Source of the DNA: JAEKNW01 sp963677815
GTDB lineage: Bacteria; Cloacimonadota; Cloacimonadia; Cloacimonadales; JAFGVF01
NCBI GenBank assembly: GCA_963677815.1
Contig: OY782499.1
Location: 1,674,001-1,738,000 of the forward strand
Direction: 5' to 3'
Length of the DNA stretch: 64,000 bases
A program made the position numbers and the translations under genes. A model generated the notes under the pieces. It was not told the DNA's origin, did not search any database, and saw only the letters and a program-made list of their open reading frames with translations. Below, piece after piece: positions 51,579 through 61,141 of this stretch; the stretch's first letter is position 1, and the number at the start of each line of letters is the position of its first letter.

Positions 51579-53603
51579 ATGATAGATGAAAGCAAGGTAA
51601 ATGAGCTCGAACAGCTTAAAGTAGATCCTGACTTAGAAGATAAATCTCCCTTAGTCATTGATAAGAGGGTATTATTGATTTCTTTTAGGTCTAAAATAAA
51701 GTGGATAGTACTTATTACTTTATCCTTTATGCTTCTTGTATCTATCATAGTTTCAATTAAAATTAAACCAGTTTGGCGTGCTTCATGTAGGGTTATTAGG
51801 ATGCAAAAGAATATCTCCACACCTACTGATATGCCTTATTTATATAATGCTTTTGATATTAATACTATTTTAGAAACAGCTCGTTCTCGTCCCATAATCC
51901 TGTCTATTATGGATAAGCTTAATATGGAAGGTTATCAGCCTGATGAGGTTGGTAGAATGATTGAAGTTCAGAGAGGTAACAGGTCTAATGTTCTGAGTTT
52001 TTCTGTTACTGATAGTGATCCTGAGAGAGCTGTTGAAATGGCCAATGTACTAGGTGAAACCTTTATCGAAACAAGTACTAGGCTCCAAAATGCTTCTGCA
52101 GACAGTGTCTATAACTACTACTCAGATGAAAAAGAAAAAAGTTTAGCTAACATTGCTGATTTGGAAAGTAGAATCCTAAACTTCCAAAAAGAGCATGATA
52201 TAATTTCCATAGATGCAGAACGAGATCAACTATATGAAAAGCTAAAACTAGTAGAAGTAAAGAAAATTGAGACCCTAATTAAAATTGATGAAATGAGAGT
52301 TAAGATTTCTGATTTAGATAGTAAAATGAAAGAGCTTCCTCAAGAAGTAATGATGACTTGGACATTTACTAATACTGATGAAAAGAAATTAATTCTATTA
52401 AAGAAAGAATTAGAACTTCTGTTAACTCGCTATACTGAGCTTAATCCAAAAGTTCAAAATTTACAGGCTGAAATTGATACTTTAGAAAGGAAAATTGCTG
52501 ATCCAGATAGGCTTCCAGAGCCTCCAGATAATACTAGTTGGGGACCTAATGGTTTAATTCAAACTTACGAAGTTGATAAAACTAGATATGAAGGAGAATT
52601 AAAAGCAGCTAGAGCTAATCTGATTGGTTATCAAAATGAAATAAAAGCAATTAAGTCCAATCTTATAGAATTTAATGAAATAAATGATAGCCATTTAGAA
52701 ATGCAAAGACAACTTGAGTTAGGTAAAGATGTTCTTAGAATTATAGAGGGTAGAATAGCAGAATCTAGAATGGCTTTAGATACTAACACTAATGACTTCC
52801 AATTGTTCGAACCTGCAGTAATGCCTAAATATCCTGTCAATATTAGCAAGAAAATCTTAGTACTAGCATCAGGTGTCTTTATTGGTTTTATTTTAGTCGT
52901 ATTCTTCATAGGTAAAGAATTATTTGACTTTAGAGTGAAATCAAAACTTGATTATGAGAAGTATATTGGCATTCCTCTTATTGGTCAGATTCCTTCAGAA
53001 GAGGGAGCAAATGCTAATAAATTTTATGCGAACTTGCAGTATATGTTAGATAATCTTTTTGATATTATTCAGGATGTACCAAAACCTCCGATTATTACTA
53101 TTGGTTCTGTTAACCAACAGACCGGAAAATCTTTCATTATGAATGAGTTTAGCAAGATGTTAGGTTCAACTTCTAAGGTTCTAGTAATTGAATGTGTGAA
53201 AGACTTATCTATTGAAATCGAAGATTATGAAATTAATACTTATTTAGATGATGATAGATCTTTTGAAGTTAAAGAAATATCAAGTAATATCAATAAATGT
53301 TACTTTTGGACTGGTGAACAGATTTTCAAGAAAATGTATAAAACTAGTGACTTCCACAAACTATACGGATTATTTATGGATTATGACTATATCTTGTGGG
53401 AAATGTTCCCTTCAAACTATAATATCCAGCTATATCATGCTATAACCAAATCAGCAGATACTAATATTTTGGTCGGAAGATTTAGATATTCACCAAAAAC
53501 AGATATCTATAACTTGGCAAATTATCTTAAGCAAAAAGATGTTAAGAAAGTTTATGGAATACTCAATAACATTCCAAAAGATTATTATTCTGAATCATTG
53601 TAG
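51579..53603 (+). CDS. Wzz/GumC-type polysaccharide co-polymerase with altered tyrosine-kinase-like domain
   Basis: The 674-residue protein has membrane helices at about 36-57 and 425-448. A large periplasmic part between them has long coiled coils (about 180-400) and a proline motif PKYPVNISKK before helix 2. This is the Wzz/PCP-2a layout that sets chain length. The cytoplasmic part (about 500-674) resembles a BY-kinase. Only Walker A is kept (NQQTGKS). The Walker A' Asp is replaced (VLVIECVKD), Walker B reads DYILWEMFP without the usual Asp, and there is no C-terminal Tyr cluster. It probably does not phosphorylate itself. The Wza gene follows 6 bases later. Confidence 0.85.
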   Translation: MIDESKVNELEQLKVDPDLEDKSPLVIDKRVLLISFRSKIKWIVLITLSFMLLVSIIVSIKIKPVWRASCRVIRMQKNISTPTDMPYLYNAFDINTILETARSRPIILSIMDKLNMEGYQPDEVGRMIEVQRGNRSNVLSFSVTDSDPERAVEMANVLGETFIETSTRLQNASADSVYNYYSDEKEKSLANIADLESRILNFQKEHDIISIDAERDQLYEKLKLVEVKKIETLIKIDEMRVKISDLDSKMKELPQEVMMTWTFTNTDEKKLILLKKELELLLTRYTELNPKVQNLQAEIDTLERKIADPDRLPEPPDNTSWGPNGLIQTYEVDKTRYEGELKAARANLIGYQNEIKAIKSNLIEFNEINDSHLEMQRQLELGKDVLRIIEGRIAESRMALDTNTNDFQLFEPAVMPKYPVNISKKILVLASGVFIGFILVVFFIGKELFDFRVKSKLDYEKYIGIPLIGQIPSEEGANANKFYANLQYMLDNLFDIIQDVPKPPIITIGSVNQQTGKSFIMNEFSKMLGSTSKVLVIECVKDLSIEIEDYEINTYLDDDRSFEVKEISSNINKCYFWTGEQIFKKMYKTSDFHKLYGLFMDYDYILWEMFPSNYNIQLYHAITKSADTNILVGRFRYSPKTDIYNLANYLKQKDVKKVYGILNNIPKDYYSESL

Positions 53604-53609
53604 GCAATT

Positions 53610-54653
53610 ATGAAAAAATTAAATATTATTATTATATTATTAACACTTCTGTTTATTTCTTGTAGTAAGGAGCCTTATATAGAGGAAAACATTGATGTTC
53701 CAGGGGAATATTTAGAGGAATCTGCAGTTTCAACTCAAGAAGACCAACAAACAATAGATGAATTAAACAAGCTACAACAAGTTAAGATGCCAACATATCT
53801 GATTGGCCCAGATGATAAATTTCATGCTTATGTATATAATGAAGAAGATTTGAATACCAAAGAACTTATCGTTAAAAGAGATGGTTGTATTACTTTTCCT
53901 CTTATAGGTGAGATTGAGGTTGAAGGTTTGGAATTAGCTGAAGCTACTTCTCTGATTGAAGAAAAGTTGAAAGACTACATTGCTTTTCCTGAAGTAACTA
54001 TTATACCCTACGAAATTAATAGTGGAACAGTAACTATTTTAGGTAAAGTAACTTATCCTCAACAATATCAAATTACTGGAGAAATGAGAATTTTAGATTT
54101 GATTGCTAAGGCTGGTGGCTTGGCTTTAGGATACTTCCAAAACAACTCTATCGAGCTTGCTGATCTTGAAAGATCATTTATAGTTAGAAACAATAAAGTT
54201 TTACCAATAGATTTTTATGCTTTAATTAAAGAAGGAAATATGTTAAACAATATTCCTTTAATGGGGGGAGATTATATCTATTTACCTTCTTCCATAAACA
54301 GAGAAGTGTATGTTGTTGGTGAGGTTCTAGAGCAAGGTCACTTTGCTTTTAAAGAAAATATGACGCTTGGACAAGTTATTGCATATTCCCAAGGTCTAAA
54401 ACCATCAGCTAAAACTTCTAGTGTTTATTTAGTTAGAGGAAATCTTAAACATCCTCGACTATTCAAGATAAATTTAGATGCTATTTATGAAGGTAAAATT
54501 ATGGACTTCAGGTTAAAACCCAATGACATAATTTATGTACCTAGGACTCCAATTGCCAGCTGGAATTTAGTATTAGAACAGATTCTACCAAGTTTACAAG
54601 CTGTTCAAACAGGTTATTTACTACAAAATATTATAAACGATACTAATAACTAA
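53610..54653 (+). CDS. Polysaccharide export outer-membrane lipoprotein (Wza-like)
   Basis: The 347-residue protein has a lipoprotein signal (FISC, Cys18). A Poly_export domain (about 60-145, LIGPDDKFHAYVYNEEDL... RDGCITFPLIGEIEVEG) and SLBB-type domains (VTILGKVTYPQQYQI and VYVVGEVLEQGHFAF) follow. Wza proteins form the outer-membrane channel for capsule or exopolysaccharide. It lies between the co-polymerase and the ligase/polymerase, the usual partners. Confidence 0.93.
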   Translation: MKKLNIIIILLTLLFISCSKEPYIEENIDVPGEYLEESAVSTQEDQQTIDELNKLQQVKMPTYLIGPDDKFHAYVYNEEDLNTKELIVKRDGCITFPLIGEIEVEGLELAEATSLIEEKLKDYIAFPEVTIIPYEINSGTVTILGKVTYPQQYQITGEMRILDLIAKAGGLALGYFQNNSIELADLERSFIVRNNKVLPIDFYALIKEGNMLNNIPLMGGDYIYLPSSINREVYVVGEVLEQGHFAFKENMTLGQVIAYSQGLKPSAKTSSVYLVRGNLKHPRLFKINLDAIYEGKIMDFRLKPNDIIYVPRTPIASWNLVLEQILPSLQAVQTGYLLQNIINDTNN

Positions 54654-54658
54654 GTATC

Positions 54659-56011
54659 ATGACTGAAGCCCTTAGTGCCTTTAAATATGTAATCTTTTTT
54701 TTAGTGATGCTTATAGGAGTACCACTCGGGTATTCATTTTCACTAAAGAATGACAAAGTAGAAAGAGCTATTTTCTTCTTAATGGTTTTTTTTACTGCAA
54801 AAATGGAAGACATTAATTTCGTATCAAGAGAGACTGAAAGACTTACGTCAAAAGGCTTTGAAGTTGGTATGGTTGATATCTGTACCATGATAATCTTCTT
54901 GATTGTTATCCATAAAAAAGGCGTTACTGATAGAATTCCTAAAGGTGCTCACTGGTTCTTTGTTTATTTTGGACTTAGTGTTGTTTCAATAATTAATGCT
55001 GATTTCGTTTTGTTTTCCATGTTTGAAGTTTGGAAAATGATAAGAATGTACTTTTATTTCTGGACAGTTTATAATTATATCGATACTGATAAAAAGTACT
55101 TTGACTTCTTGAAAGGAGTTGCAGCTATAACAATTTTTGTTTTTTATGAAGTTATTAAACAGAAGTATCTTGATGGAAAATTTCAGACAGCTGGACCATT
55201 CCCTCACCAAAATTCTTTAGTTATGTATATGATTATCTTCGGATCCATAGCTTTCTCATACCTAATAAATAAGAAAGATTTAACTTTAGATAAACTTGTT
55301 GTATGGCTAATGGTATTTGGAATGGCTTCAGTATCTATTATTTCGACACTATCAAGAGCTGGTTTAGCCCTTTATGCTTTTGCTATTGTCATAGTACTTG
55401 GTTTATCATTTCTCAACGGATTCAGTCCAAAGAAGATTGTTATCACTTTCCTGCTGATAATCATGAGTCTAGCTGTACTTGCTAAGGCCTGGGACTCAAT
55501 TACTGAACGGTTTAGAACTGCACCAGAGGAATCTGCTCTAGTAAGAGTTGCTTTAGCTCAAGCTGCAGTTAAAATGGCCAAGGATAAAAAACTTACCTAT
55601 ATGGGGGTAGGTTTAAACAACTTCGGGCGAGCAATTAATCCACCATATCCTTACAGCTCTCATATTGAAATGCATGATACTGAGGATGCTGAAGAAAAGA
55701 ATGGTCTGGTGGAAACTATATATTTGATGATAGCAGCAGAATCAGGTTGGCATACGTTAGTTGCCTTTTTTGTCTTTTTATTCTATTATTATTTCTTGAA
55801 TTTAGTTAATGTTTTTAGGTATAAAGACGATAATCTTCAGTTCATGGCTATTGGCTTAGTGGGAGGTCTTCTAGCTATTTACATTGAGTCAGGTTTGGAA
55901 TGGGTTTTAAAACAGACAAATAATTTTTATCAACTGATGCTAATTTTTGCAGTAATAGCAACTATGGATAGGCTTTATCATATTAAAGTAGAAAAGGGTG
56001 AATTAAGATGA
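54659..56011 (+). CDS. O-antigen ligase/polymerase family membrane protein (Wzy/WaaL-like)
   Basis: The 450-residue protein has about ten to twelve membrane helices and one large periplasmic loop after STLSRAGLALYAFAIVI. The loop holds GVGLNNFGRAINPPYPY and a His/Asp/Glu-rich stretch ending NGLVETIYLMIAAESGWHT. This is the Wzy_C pattern shared by O-antigen ligases and polymerases. It probably joins repeat units or attaches them to a carrier at the outer face of the inner membrane. The stop overlaps the next start as ATGA. Confidence 0.87.
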   Translation: MTEALSAFKYVIFFLVMLIGVPLGYSFSLKNDKVERAIFFLMVFFTAKMEDINFVSRETERLTSKGFEVGMVDICTMIIFLIVIHKKGVTDRIPKGAHWFFVYFGLSVVSIINADFVLFSMFEVWKMIRMYFYFWTVYNYIDTDKKYFDFLKGVAAITIFVFYEVIKQKYLDGKFQTAGPFPHQNSLVMYMIIFGSIAFSYLINKKDLTLDKLVVWLMVFGMASVSIISTLSRAGLALYAFAIVIVLGLSFLNGFSPKKIVITFLLIIMSLAVLAKAWDSITERFRTAPEESALVRVALAQAAVKMAKDKKLTYMGVGLNNFGRAINPPYPYSSHIEMHDTEDAEEKNGLVETIYLMIAAESGWHTLVAFFVFLFYYYFLNLVNVFRYKDDNLQFMAIGLVGGLLAIYIESGLEWVLKQTNNFYQLMLIFAVIATMDRLYHIKVEKGELR

Positions 56012-56415
56012 GAACACCACAAGAAGAACAACAGAAGAATCTTAAACAGATAGGTAGCAATAAGTTTACTGAAAACTTAAATATTGAACAGAGAAATCAG
56101 TTAAAATCATTATTAAAGAAGATGCTACCACCTGTGCCATCTGTAGGTATAATTGACATAAGATTCTCTTTCTGGTTTTTTAAGCAATGGTATGTTGTTT
56201 TTATATTTGGCAGAGATACTAGAGAAGGTTTTAAATCCCTTGATAAAGGTGATGTTGATAGGTCACTTAGCTTGGTCGCTAAAGCCACAACATATATAAT
56301 AATGATGATTTCCATAATGATAATGCTTTTATTCTTACTATATGCTTTGAAAAGTGTTGTTGGTATAGATTTATTTCCTGATAAACATTTATCTGATTTT
56401 CTACCATGGAAATAA
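56008..56415 (+). CDS. Small single-pass membrane protein of unknown function
   Basis: The 135-residue protein has a polar N-terminal part rich in Gln, Asn and Lys (1-45), a possible re-entrant or amphipathic part with many Phe and Trp (46-70) and one clear membrane helix (about 94-116). It overlaps the ligase gene by 4 bases (ATGA), so it is translationally coupled and may be a partner of that protein. No family is recognised. Confidence 0.7.
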   Translation: MRTPQEEQQKNLKQIGSNKFTENLNIEQRNQLKSLLKKMLPPVPSVGIIDIRFSFWFFKQWYVVFIFGRDTREGFKSLDKGDVDRSLSLVAKATTYIIMMISIMIMLLFLLYALKSVVGIDLFPDKHLSDFLPWK

Positions 56416-56432
56416 TTATACAAGGAGTATAA

Positions 56433-57389
56433 ATGAAGTTTGACAAAACAATAGTAACAGCTTGTGACAGCAACTATATTTGGGGAGCTTTTTTATTAGT
56501 TGCATCATTAGCTTATTATGATGTAAAAGCATATAAAAAGGTTTTAGGGATAATGCTGTCAGATCAAGATAAAGAACTCTTAAGCCAGTTTCCTGATACC
56601 CAGGTAGTTAATAGCTCACGAGAATCAGATAGATCTGTATGTCTGATGAAACCTTACGCCCTTTATTTAGCAGAAACTGATATAATTTCTTGGATGGATT
56701 CTGATTGCATTGTTACAGGAGATGTAACTGAATTCTTAAATGTTGAAAAAGATCATATCCAAATTAGGTTTAGATCTTTTGAAGAAAATGCAGGTGTTTA
56801 TCGTAATTATTATGGGAAAAGTGATGAAAAAGGGCTTATACCAAATAAAGTATTAAAAACCTGGAAAGAAGATATAGGAGACTTAAATAGTCCTCAGATT
56901 TCCACTGTTGGAGAAACGAACTGCTTTGTATTAAGAAGGGATAATATTGATTTTATTAAACTTTGGCAGAATCAAATGGAGAAAGTTATTATTGATAATA
57001 ACTTGCAAGTATATGATAAGAATAGTGTTGGTTACTTTATGACCGATGAATCAGTTCTAAACTCTATAATGGCTTTTTCTTCACAAAGATTAAAAGTCCA
57101 AGAATATCTATTTGATAAGAATAGGGATAAACTATTAGTACATTTCGGTTTAAATCCAAAACCTTGGATACATTGGACTAAAAGAGCACTTCTTTTTTAC
57201 GATATTGTTTTAGAAATAGTTGAATGGGCAAGGAGTCAAGGATATAAAACCCCTCCAATTCCTGCTTCCTTTTTAAGAAGTAACAAGTTTAAAGAGGTGG
57301 CAAAAGCTAATACTCTTCATTATTATTCCACATTCAAATATAGTGTGTCAACGACCTTACATAATTATCATAGAAAAATAAGAAGGTAA
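56433..57389 (+). CDS. GT-A-fold glycosyltransferase, family 8-like
   Basis: The 318-residue protein begins TIVTACDSNYIWGAFLLVASL, as in GT8-type enzymes. The metal-binding DxD motif lies in ISWMDSDCIVTGD (near residue 92). TDESVLNSIMAF in the second half is like the acceptor-side motif of such enzymes. The C-terminal 60 residues are basic and may touch the membrane. The donor sugar is unknown. AAGGAG precedes the ATG, and the next gene follows 2 bases after the stop. Confidence 0.78.
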   Translation: MKFDKTIVTACDSNYIWGAFLLVASLAYYDVKAYKKVLGIMLSDQDKELLSQFPDTQVVNSSRESDRSVCLMKPYALYLAETDIISWMDSDCIVTGDVTEFLNVEKDHIQIRFRSFEENAGVYRNYYGKSDEKGLIPNKVLKTWKEDIGDLNSPQISTVGETNCFVLRRDNIDFIKLWQNQMEKVIIDNNLQVYDKNSVGYFMTDESVLNSIMAFSSQRLKVQEYLFDKNRDKLLVHFGLNPKPWIHWTKRALLFYDIVLEIVEWARSQGYKTPPIPASFLRSNKFKEVAKANTLHYYSTFKYSVSTTLHNYHRKIRR

Positions 57390-57391
57390 TA

Positions 57392-58540
57392 ATGAAAATT
57401 CTAATTATTTCTAATTATTTTCCACCTCATTTTAAGGGAGGATATGAACTTTCGTGTAAGGATGTAACCGATTACCTCCATCAGAAAGGGGAAGATATGC
57501 TTGTCCTATGCGGTGATTATAAGAAGAATGAAGGTGAAAGTAGGCAGGATTATAGAATAATTAGAAAATTAGATTACATTGACTATAATAGCTCAGATTA
57601 TTGGAATAAAAGTAAAGTAGAGAAAAGAAATTATCAATTAACCCTCAGAGTGCTTGAGAGATTTGAACCAGATGTGGTTTATTTCTGGAACCAACAATAT
57701 ATTTCTCTTGCTCCCTACTGGGCTGTAAAAAAGAAAGCTATTCCTCATATCTTTGATATTGGCGATATCTGGCCCGAGAAGTATTACAGAGCTGATTTTA
57801 AAGGTAAAATGAAGTTCTTAGTTAAAAGAATAACTCCTTTTTTTATTGATGCAAAAATGGTTATTGACCCAGTAATTATTCTGTCTGAATGGATGAGACC
57901 TCTTTTTCAAGAAAAGTTTGCTTCAAAGACAATTTATACCATTCCAAGAGGTGTAAAAGTCAATAGTGATATTGAAATTAATCCTGATTTTGAAGAGATT
58001 AGATTGATGTTTGCGGGAAGAATAGAACCTTTGAAAGGACTTGATTTAATAATTAAGGTACTAGCTAAACTGAAAAATCTTAAATGGAAATTAGATGTCT
58101 ATGGTGATGGGGAAGAAGACTATATTTCACAAGTAAGAAAGCTGATAGAAGATAATTCTCTTACTGAGAGAATTTCTTTCAAGGGTAAAGTTTATCCTTT
58201 AGATGAAGCTTATCAAGGTCATGATGTATTTTTATTTCCAACCTTAGCTAAAGAGGGATTTGGTAGAGTTGCTATTGAAGCAATGAATTACGGACTACCT
58301 GTAATTACTGTCGATAGATATGGTCCTCATGATATAGTTAAAAACGCTTACAATGGTTTTAAGTGTTCTCCTAATGATTTAGACTGCTGGGAAAATAGTT
58401 TGAAACAAATCTTGTCAGATAAACAACTATTGATTAAAATGTCTAATAATGCCTTGGCAACTGTTAAAGAAAAATATGATATCATAAATATTAACAAACA
58501 AAGACATAACATAATAAAAGAAATTTATTTTACAAAATGA
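57392..58540 (+). CDS. Family 4 glycosyltransferase
   Basis: The 382-residue protein has a GT4 N-lobe starting ILIISNYFPPHFKGGYELSC. Its C-lobe has FAGRIEPLKGLDLIIKVL, LDVYGDGEEDYI, FKGKVYPLDEAYQGHDVFLFPT and the nucleotide-site motif KEGFGRVAIEAMNYGLPVITVD. The last is a well-kept E-x7-E. It probably adds one sugar of the repeat unit. Confidence 0.92.
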   Translation: MKILIISNYFPPHFKGGYELSCKDVTDYLHQKGEDMLVLCGDYKKNEGESRQDYRIIRKLDYIDYNSSDYWNKSKVEKRNYQLTLRVLERFEPDVVYFWNQQYISLAPYWAVKKKAIPHIFDIGDIWPEKYYRADFKGKMKFLVKRITPFFIDAKMVIDPVIILSEWMRPLFQEKFASKTIYTIPRGVKVNSDIEINPDFEEIRLMFAGRIEPLKGLDLIIKVLAKLKNLKWKLDVYGDGEEDYISQVRKLIEDNSLTERISFKGKVYPLDEAYQGHDVFLFPTLAKEGFGRVAIEAMNYGLPVITVDRYGPHDIVKNAYNGFKCSPNDLDCWENSLKQILSDKQLLIKMSNNALATVKEKYDIININKQRHNIIKEIYFTK

Positions 58541-58547
58541 GGTAGCT

Positions 58548-59360
58548 ATGACTAAAATAAGTAAAACAATATATTTTTTAATTTTATTAGCCTTAATCGC
58601 AGGATGTACTCCCTATCGTAAATCTATTTACGTACCACCAGGAGTTTTTGAAGAGAAAATTCTCATCCGCTCAGAACCAACAGAGGCTATGATTTACGTT
58701 AATGGAAAGGAAATAGGTGAGACTCCTTTTAAAACTTCACTCTTCTATTCTGAAGATAAACTCATTAATATCAAAGCTGTACCGATTTATCCTAATCAAT
58801 TTACTCAAAACATTTTTGTAAGAGTACCTCCTATTCCAAGAACAATGACTATTTATATGAATGAAAAGCCAAAGTTTGTTTTTGAAAAAGAAGAAGAAAA
58901 TGTTAAACCTCCTGCAAAACGTCCGCCAGTAGAGATTGTTAAGTATGATACTCTTTATGTAGATAGAATTTCTTATTATACTACTCCTACTATATATTTT
59001 GAATTTGATAAAACAGACCTTAGTAGGGAGGCAACTTCTAAGCTTAGAAACTTAGCTCAATTCTTAAAGAAGAATCCTGAAATTTACTTAGATATTCTTG
59101 GAGCTGCTGATATCAGGGGCGGAGATAAATATAATATTGAACTTTCTCTTAATAGAAGTAAAGCTGTTGCAGAATATATTAATAAGTATGGTATTTCTTC
59201 AGATAGAATGTATTCAAGAGGTGTAGGAAGAACTACCATTTATGATGAATTAGGAAAACCGATGTCTCATCAAGAAAGTAGAACAGTTATATTTAATCTT
59301 TATGTTAACAAGGCTGATTTCGAGAAAATGAAACAAGAGTATGAGGAAAATTACCAATAA
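58548..59360 (+). CDS. OmpA-family lipoprotein with PEGA domain
   Basis: The 270-residue protein has a lipoprotein signal (IAGC, Cys20). A PEGA domain (about 38-95, IRSEPTEAMIYVNGKEIGETPF) and a Pro/Lys-rich linker follow. The C-terminal OmpA peptidoglycan-binding domain (about 145-262) includes TIYFEFDKTDLS, LDILGAADIRGGDKYN and LSLNRSKAVAEYI. The Asp and Arg that hold diaminopimelate are in place (NIELSLNRS region). It probably ties the outer membrane and the polysaccharide exporter to the cell wall. Its stop overlaps the flippase start by one base. Confidence 0.9.
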   Translation: MTKISKTIYFLILLALIAGCTPYRKSIYVPPGVFEEKILIRSEPTEAMIYVNGKEIGETPFKTSLFYSEDKLINIKAVPIYPNQFTQNIFVRVPPIPRTMTIYMNEKPKFVFEKEEENVKPPAKRPPVEIVKYDTLYVDRISYYTTPTIYFEFDKTDLSREATSKLRNLAQFLKKNPEIYLDILGAADIRGGDKYNIELSLNRSKAVAEYINKYGISSDRMYSRGVGRTTIYDELGKPMSHQESRTVIFNLYVNKADFEKMKQEYEENYQ

Positions 59361-60949
59361 TGTCTGATACAAATCTAAATCTACGTAAACGTATGATTGT
59401 CAATACCCTTTCCAACTATGGAAAACTCTTGATTGGTATGGCAATTACTATATTTTTAACCAGAGTTCTTTTCTTAGGTCTGAGTAGAACTGATTACGGC
59501 TTTTGGGCCTTATTATGGTCTATTTTTGGATATTCACTTCTTCTAGATTTTGGTTTCGGTGCTTCTATCCAAAAATATACTTCTGAAAGTATCGTTACTA
59601 AGGACTGGAATAAATTTAACAAGATTGTTTCAACAGTCTTCTTTAACTATTCTTTTGTTTCCTTAATAATTATGGCTGTATCGGTGATTCTAGCTTTTAA
59701 TATCCACCATATATTTGCTTTCGAAGATGCTAATATTGACTACTATAAGAAAGCACTTCTAGTGTTTGGTATAGGCTCATCAATAGTTTTCCCTATAGGT
59801 TTCTTTACAGAAATACTTAGAGGTATGCAAGCTCTTCACTTAAGGAATATCGTAGAAATAATTGTCTCGATTCTTAATTTTACGGGTATGTTGTTAATAG
59901 TATATTTCTTCAAATTGGATAAACCTTTGATTTGGATGGCCTTAGTTGCTATTGGAACTAATTTCATTTCATCTCTCTTAATGGGTATTATTTCCCATAG
60001 ACTAATACCAGAATTAAAGATAAGTTGGGCTTATTATGATAGAAAAAGGCTGAAATCTGTTATGGGTTTTTCTATGTATGCTTATCTGATAACTTTTACT
60101 AATTTAATAATCTTTAAAACAGACCAGTTAGTTATTTCAATATTTGGTTCAGTTGCTTTAGTTGCTATTTATCAAATATCTTCAAGATTGGCAGAAACTT
60201 TTAGAACTTTCTCTAAGCAATTCTTAGATAACCTAGGACCTGTTTCAGCAACTCTTTTTGCAGCAGGCAATAAAAGTAAAATGGCTGAAATTATGATTCA
60301 ATCAACTCGCTTGATGGGATTTATCTCCACTCTCTTCTTGGTCCCTCTTCTAGTTTTTGTAAAACCACTCTTAAAAATCTGGTTAGAACTTGAAGATATT
60401 ACCGGAGTAATTGTCGCAATAATTCTTTTACTTTCCATGTATGTTTTACTTTTTTATCGTTCAACCTCGGTTTATATGCTCTTAATGGCTAATGAACAAA
60501 AGAAATTAACTAAAATTGCCCTTATTGAATGTTTTGCCAATCTAGTTCTTTCAATCTTTTTAATTCATTACCTCAGACCAATTACAGCCTTCCTTGGTTA
60601 TACACTTCCAGAAAATGGAGAAATCATTGGAGTTGCTCTAGGTACATTTATTCCAAATATTATTTTGGCTATATCTTTTAATCTTCCTATTGCTGTAAAA
60701 TTCTGTGAAACATCTTTATGGACCTTCCTTAAAACATCAATACTTAAAACTAAAGTAGCTGCTTTAGCTTATTTTGCGGTAGTTATAGCCCTCTATAAAC
60801 TTATTAGCCCAACAAATATTTGGATAATTTTATTAAATTCTGGAATAGGTGTAATAGTCTATATTACATTATTTTATATTATTGGTTTTGAAGGTTGGGA
60901 GAAAGAACAGATAAAAGGATTTATTGCTAGTAAATTAAAAATTGGTTAA
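59360..60949 (+). CDS. Polysaccharide flippase (Wzx-type, MOP superfamily)
   Basis: The 529-residue protein has about twelve to fourteen membrane helices. The RfbX/Wzx opening NTLSNYGKLLIGMAITIFLTR is followed by LSRTDYGFWALLWSIFGYS and LDFGFGASIQKYTSE. FKTDQLVISIFGSVALVAIYQI in the middle is the typical second-half start. It moves lipid-linked repeat units across the inner membrane. It closes the polysaccharide operon and a terminator follows. Confidence 0.92.
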   Translation: MSDTNLNLRKRMIVNTLSNYGKLLIGMAITIFLTRVLFLGLSRTDYGFWALLWSIFGYSLLLDFGFGASIQKYTSESIVTKDWNKFNKIVSTVFFNYSFVSLIIMAVSVILAFNIHHIFAFEDANIDYYKKALLVFGIGSSIVFPIGFFTEILRGMQALHLRNIVEIIVSILNFTGMLLIVYFFKLDKPLIWMALVAIGTNFISSLLMGIISHRLIPELKISWAYYDRKRLKSVMGFSMYAYLITFTNLIIFKTDQLVISIFGSVALVAIYQISSRLAETFRTFSKQFLDNLGPVSATLFAAGNKSKMAEIMIQSTRLMGFISTLFLVPLLVFVKPLLKIWLELEDITGVIVAIILLLSMYVLLFYRSTSVYMLLMANEQKKLTKIALIECFANLVLSIFLIHYLRPITAFLGYTLPENGEIIGVALGTFIPNIILAISFNLPIAVKFCETSLWTFLKTSILKTKVAALAYFAVVIALYKLISPTNIWIILLNSGIGVIVYITLFYIIGFEGWEKEQIKGFIASKLKIG

Positions 60950-60990
60950 CAAATTAATTCATTAGAATTTTGTTAAAATCTCTAAATGAG

Positions 60991-61017
60991 AAAAAATCTC
61001 TTTTAAAGATTTTTTTT
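60991..61017 (+). terminator. Rho-independent terminator of the polysaccharide operon
   Basis: AAAAAATCT pairs with AGATTTTTT over 9 bp around a 7-base loop, with a continuing T-run. Confidence 0.8.
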
Positions 61018-61019
61018 AC

Positions 61020-61049
61020 TTGACATATTTTGGAGCACACTAAAATATT
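61020..61049 (+). promoter_or_regulatory. Possible promoter of the RloA/RloB pair
   Basis: TTGACA at 61020-61025 is followed by TAAAAT (15-base spacer) or AATATT (18-base spacer), about 100 bases before the first defence gene and directly after the operon terminator. Confidence 0.45.
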
Positions 61050-61141
61050 AATGAAAATTAGAAAATTAAGTAGAGATAAAGATAATGATAATGATTATAA
61101 ATTATTATATTGTTTTCCACAGTTTGAGTTGAGGAGTTAAC

